NCBI GenBank assembly: GCA_014729565.1
Contig: WJJR01000523.1
Span: forward strand, 1 to 9,094
Source of the DNA: Candidatus Zixiibacteriota bacterium
GTDB lineage: Bacteria > Zixibacteria > MSB-5A5 > WJJR01
Reading direction: 5' to 3'
Length of the DNA stretch: 9,094 bases
In this document: in pieces, positions 6,527 through 9,094 of the stretch
Layout of the letters: every line of letters starts with the position of its first letter
How positions within the stretch are numbered: position 1 is the first letter of the stretch
The notes under the pieces: model-generated
Seen by the model: the letters and a program-made list of their open reading frames with translations, nothing else
Database searches by the model: none
What the model was told of the DNA's origin: nothing
Program-made: the position numbers and the translations under genes

Positions 6527-7237
6527 TCAGATTACCTCTTGGAGAACCGCCTTCGACAGCTTCTGCCCCGATGATGAGACATACACGCGCTCGATCAGGT
6601 TTCTCATCTCGTGCAGACTCCGTCCGGTGTCATGCCGTAATGCTTCAACGATCTCAGCATCCACCTCTGTGACATTTCGTCCGTATCGGCGATTCAACTC
6701 GCCGACGACGTGCTTTACAAACCGCATCAGGTCTCGCTGGTTGACGCACTGCTCGGTCATCCGCACCCAACAGGGAAACACCGCCAGGATGTCTTCTTTC
6801 AGCGTCGCCGACCATCGCACGCTATCGTAGCACGTCGCATGAAGCCGTATCGAGGACGCCCGTGATGCGTCGGCCAATGTCTCCGACAAGGTCGCAGACA
6901 ACGCTCCCATCAAGTCGGCCAGCGCTGTGCCTCGCAGCCGATGCAAGTGGCGAATGACATGCACCACATCGGATGTCGTCGACGACAACGCCGTGAGCAA
7001 TTGACTGACATGCGCTTGCTGGACCGCCGCCTCGGTCTGGAAATCGTAGATACAGATGTCGGCGTGCGGATTGGCAACCGCGCTGAGTCCCTTCACAAAC
7101 GACAGCTTTCCGGACCCCGGTGGACCATAGACCAGGAAGTTAAATCCCGCCCACAACCCCGGATCAAACATCCTCCGCAGCGTCTGTGCGCCTCTCAGTG
7201 GAACAGGGCCACTTCGTCTATCCGTTAGGCTCGACAT
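6527..7237 (-). CDS. degenerate AAA+ protein of the sigma-54 activator type, no DNA-binding domain
   Basis: A 236-residue cytoplasmic protein. Walker A is intact, GPPGSGK (38-44), so nucleotide binding is plausible. The C-terminal half tracks the enhancer-binding AAA+ domain: IRLHATCYDSV (130-140) at the RFISATNQDL position, NQRDLMRFVKHVVGELNRRYGRNV (166-189) at the ERPEDI helix region, and SLHEMRNLIERV (207-218) at the GNVRELRNLIER sensor-2 segment. Where Walker B should be, VVHVIRHLHRL (91-101) has no acidic pair; the GAFTGA loop is absent, the arginine-finger segment reads LKEDILAVF, and the protein ends soon after sensor 2 without an HTH. Hydrolysis and sigma-54 remodelling are therefore unlikely; a nucleotide-binding adaptor or partner is possible. 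It follows the small secreted-protein gene. Start is uncertain: ATG at 7237 has GGGGGA upstream, GTG at 7243 is close to it, and a GTG at 7336 would add 33 hydrophilic residues. Confidence 0.75.
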   Translation of the reverse strand: MSSLTDRRSGPVPLRGAQTLRRMFDPGLWAGFNFLVYGPPGSGKLSFVKGLSAVANPHADICIYDFQTEAAVQQAHVSQLLTALSSTTSDVVHVIRHLHRLRGTALADLMGALSATLSETLADASRASSIRLHATCYDSVRWSATLKEDILAVFPCWVRMTEQCVNQRDLMRFVKHVVGELNRRYGRNVTEVDAEIVEALRHDTGRSLHEMRNLIERVYVSSSGQKLSKAVLQEVI

Positions 7238-7337
7238 TGACACCTGCTTCCCCCAATCAGTCCCTGATTCATCGACTTGCCCCCTATCCTGCCTGCCACA
7301 TATGGAGATGCCATCTCCGGTGTCCTTGTCGCCCACT

Positions 7338-7360
7338 GAGTGGCCGGCCCGTCGCCACTC
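7338..7360 (-). other. hairpin between the small-protein gene and the ATPase-like gene
   Basis: GAGTGGC (7360-7354) and GCCACTC (7344-7338) pair perfectly over a 9-nt loop, starting five bases after the small-protein stop codon. No U-run follows, so it is not a standard terminator; it could stabilise the upstream message or lower read-through into the downstream gene. Confidence 0.35.
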
Positions 7361-7364
7361 CGGA

Positions 7365-7598
7365 TTACAGCAACATCATCGACAGTCCCGAGACCAGCAG
7401 ACTCGTTTCGTACACTGGATCGACTTCCGGATTGGGCTGAATGCAATCCTGTGTAGAATCCGGCGGTTCCACCGGATGGCCACCGCCCACTCCGTCCGCC
7501 ATTACCAATCCCTGGCTGCCCGGCATGACGACGAACGCCAGGACCAGAATCGCCAGAACAACGATTGATACCGCCCGCTTCAAATTGACTGCTGCCAT
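7365..7598 (-). CDS. small secreted or membrane-tethered protein, function unknown
   Basis: A 77-residue protein I do not recognise. It has a classical Sec signal: basic start MAAVNLKR, hydrophobic core AVSIVVLAILVLAFVVM (9-25), and a plausible cleavage after GLVMA (30-34). The rest is short, Gly/Pro-rich and acidic: DGVGGGHPVEPPDSTQDC (35-52) with a single Cys52, then IQPNPEVDPVYE, and a C-terminal hydrophobic run TSLLVSGLSMMLL (65-77) that could touch or insert in the membrane. The gene is well supported by AGGAGG at 7605-7610, six bases before the ATG, the best ribosome binding site in the window. A sigma-54-like promoter lies about 45 bp upstream. It sits between two enhancer-binding-type ATPase genes, so it may be their target or signal protein, which is inference only. 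Confidence 0.7.
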   Translation of the reverse strand: MAAVNLKRAVSIVVLAILVLAFVVMPGSQGLVMADGVGGGHPVEPPDSTQDCIQPNPEVDPVYETSLLVSGLSMMLL

Positions 7599-7641
7599 TT
7601 AGCTCCTCCTCAAAGAGAGTGTGAATGTTGGCAGCAGACAT

Positions 7642-7657
7642 AGAAATAAGCGTGCCA
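7642..7657 (-). promoter_or_regulatory. candidate sigma-54 promoter for the small-protein gene
   Basis: On the minus strand TGGCACG (7657-7651), preceded by the preferred pyrimidine, matches the full -24 consensus. After exactly four bases comes TTTCT (7646-7642) where TTGCW is expected, so spacing is right but the -12 GC is TC. Transcription would start near 7630, giving a leader of roughly 30 nt before the ATG at 7598 with its strong ribosome binding site. A sigma-54 activator-type gene lies directly upstream, which supports the reading, but the -12 deviation is serious. Confidence 0.4.
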
Positions 7658-7840
7658 GTAGCCCGCATGATGCCGGGCGACCTCCCACCCGAACCAATAA
7701 CCAATTAACATTAAACAACTTACAGATTAGATAATTCGCGAACTCCGTTTCACCTCACCCTCCAGCGAACGACCATATTCGCATAATTCCGCGATTCAAA
7801 CAGATATTTCTCCACTGGGCCGCAGAACCAACAGCATGAT

Positions 7841-7854
7841 CGCAGTAAACTGCG
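7841..7854. promoter_or_regulatory. dyad in the intergenic region, possible operator
   Basis: CGCAGT and ACTGCG are exact inverted repeats separated by AA. The dyad lies in the 368-bp gap between the enhancer-binding protein gene and the small-protein gene, roughly 185 bp upstream of the sigma-54-like element, a usual distance for an activator binding site (upstream activating sequence). The rest of the gap is AT-rich, with recurring GCGAAT/ATTCGC words near 7733, 7776 and 7853. No second full copy of the dyad is seen, so the role is inferred. Confidence 0.3.
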
Positions 7855-7966
7855 AATTCTGCGTAGTCCATCTCAACTCACTTGTTATGCTTATGATGTC
7901 AAATGAATTACATCGCAGCAATCAACAGACATGCCCAATCTCATCCGGACACTGTGTGAGAAGAGG

Positions 7967-9094
7967 TTACCTCATCTGTTTGGGACGTTGGATACCAAGC
8001 CGCTTCATTTTGTCGCGCAGGGAGGCCTCGCTCATCCGCAGGAGACGAGCCGCACGGAGTTGAACCCCGCCGACATCGCGCAATGTCGACTCGATGATAT
8101 CGCGTTCGAATTCCTGGACCTGATCCTTTAGCGACCGGCCATGCATGCGTTTTCGGCCACGTGATGCCGTGGGCTCAAAGGTACCATCGGCTTGCAACCG
8201 TGGAAACTCGTCGCCGGCGTGGCTGAGCACCACACGCTCGACCAGATTCGACAGTTCACGAACATTCCCCATCCAGGGCATTTGCTCCATTTGTTTGGCC
8301 ACGGTCTTGGGCAGACGCATGACCGGTCGGCCCAGTCGCGCGCACTTCTGGTGGATGATGAAGTTGGCCAGAGGCTCGACGTCTTCGGGCCGCTCACGAA
8401 GCGGCGGGATCGACACCTCATTGAGATTGATGCGGTAATACAGGTCGCGGCGGAATTTTTCCGCATTGATGAGCTTCTGCAAATCCTGATTGGTCGCTGA
8501 AATGAACCGGACGTTGACGGGAAATGCCTCGCGTCCCTTCACGCGCCGGATACTGCGGCTTTCGATGGTACGCAGGAGGGTGGCCTGGCTCTGCAGTGAC
8601 AACTCGGCAATCTCGTTGAGGAAGACCGTCCCCCCGTCGGCGTAACGAATCAAACCGTCACTCCCGTCAACGCCGGTGGCGGCGTTCGCCTCGATCCCGA
8701 ACAACTCCGACTCCAGCATTTGGGGCGCCAATTCCGGGAGATTGACTTCCACGAACGGGGCATCGCGTCGTGGACTGGCATCGTGGACCCAGCGGGCGAG
8801 ATAGTCTTTCCCAACACCGTTCTCACCGAGCAGCAAGATGGGTGCATCGGTCTGGATCGCACGCTCCAGGTATCGCATGACGGCCCGCATGACATCACTG
8901 CGAAACTCGAACAATCCCTCCGTTCTCACGTCTTTCGATTCGGGCAGGACCGACGGCATCGTGCGACGTCCCAACTCCCCACAGCGCTGCACCGCCAACC
9001 CACAGAAGCGGGCCAGTTTGGTGAGACGGCTGCGCGCGGATTCGTCGAACGCACCGGACATGGCGACACTGTCCAGATAGATCACCCCCAGTAC
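7967..9094 (-). CDS. sigma-54-type transcriptional regulator (GAF tail, AAA+, Fis-type HTH), partial; altered GAFTGA and Walker B
   Basis: The C-terminal 375 residues of a bacterial enhancer-binding protein; the frame is open at the window edge. Counting from the GTG at 9085, the first visible part, LGVIYLDS through LARFCGLAVQRC, is the end of a GAF-type sensor domain, so the true N-terminus lies outside. The AAA+ domain has Walker A GENGVGKD (87-94), arginine-finger region KFRRDLYYRI (210-219), IPPLRERPEDV (226-236) and sensor-2 GNVRELSNLVERV (273-285). A Fis-type HTH follows, FERDIIESTLRDVGGVQLRAARLLRMSEASLRDKMKRLGI (326-365). Two core motifs deviate: the sigma-54-contacting GAFTGA reads NAATGV (134-139) and the Walker B Asp-Glu reads Asn157-Glu158 in GGTVFLNEIAEL. 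Typical members drive ATP-dependent sigma-54 promoter opening; this one may bind DNA and nucleotide but act differently or with a partner ATPase. Confidence 0.92.
   Translation of the reverse strand, partial: VLGVIYLDSVAMSGAFDESARSRLTKLARFCGLAVQRCGELGRRTMPSVLPESKDVRTEGLFEFRSDVMRAVMRYLERAIQTDAPILLLGENGVGKDYLARWVHDASPRRDAPFVEVNLPELAPQMLESELFGIEANAATGVDGSDGLIRYADGGTVFLNEIAELSLQSQATLLRTIESRSIRRVKGREAFPVNVRFISATNQDLQKLINAEKFRRDLYYRINLNEVSIPPLRERPEDVEPLANFIIHQKCARLGRPVMRLPKTVAKQMEQMPWMGNVRELSNLVERVVLSHAGDEFPRLQADGTFEPTASRGRKRMHGRSLKDQVQEFERDIIESTLRDVGGVQLRAARLLRMSEASLRDKMKRLGIQRPKQMR

Noticed and set aside
6287..6574. 95-codon plus-strand frame in the AT-rich stretch
   Set aside because: No Shine-Dalgarno, no domain, overlaps the end of the ATPase-like gene and contains the perfect inverted repeats.
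7225..7704. 159-codon minus-strand frame overlapping the small-protein gene
   Set aside because: It would bury the strong AGGAGG ribosome binding site of the 77-residue gene in coding sequence and its product has no signal peptide or recognisable features.
1..9094. CRISPR array, insertion sequence or attachment sites
   Set aside because: No regularly spaced long repeats, transposase, integrase or flanking terminal inverted repeats were seen.

Overview
The window carries a menaquinone (vitamin K2) biosynthesis operon, a regulatory gene cluster related to sigma-54 activators, and between them a block of DNA with the base-pairing pattern of a structured RNA. Everything I can support as a gene lies on the minus strand. 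The coding DNA is moderately GC-rich, start sites use Shine-Dalgarno sequences or stop/start overlaps, and the quinone genes are of the classical o-succinylbenzoate type. This fits a respiring bacterium with a sigma-54-type regulatory system. I cannot name the phylum; the gene order and divergent regulators would suit a poorly sampled lineage.

Right to left (direction of transcription): (1) 9094-7967, a bacterial enhancer-binding protein (GAF tail, AAA+ domain, Fis-type HTH) running off the window edge, with an eroded GAFTGA loop and an Asn in place of the Walker B Asp. (2) 7966-7599, an intergenic region with a dyad and a sigma-54-like element (complete -24 box, imperfect -12 box). (3) 7598-7365, a 77-residue secreted or membrane-tethered small protein with a very strong ribosome binding site. 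(4) 7237-6527, a second protein with an AAA+ fold of the enhancer-binding type, keeping Walker A but lacking Walker B acids, GAFTGA, arginine fingers and any DNA-binding domain. (5) 6526-6123, AT-rich non-coding DNA with several perfect inverted repeats. (6) 6122-5836, a candidate structured RNA of about 290 nt, whose helices keep G-U wobbles only if read on the minus strand. (7) 5835-5668, the men leader, ending in a two-tier stem-loop that abuts the menF ribosome binding site. (8) 5667-1, menF-menD-menH-menB-menA, with overlapping or close junctions.

The men genes form a pathway: MenF makes isochorismate, MenD adds the succinyl-semialdehyde unit from 2-oxoglutarate, MenH eliminates pyruvate to give SHCHC, MenB closes the naphthoate ring, and MenA prenylates it in the membrane. 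menC and menE, needed between MenH and MenB, are not in the window and may follow menA. The most novel material is the RNA candidate and the neighbouring pair of degenerate enhancer-binding-type ATPases with the small secreted protein between them; any functional link among these is inference from proximity.
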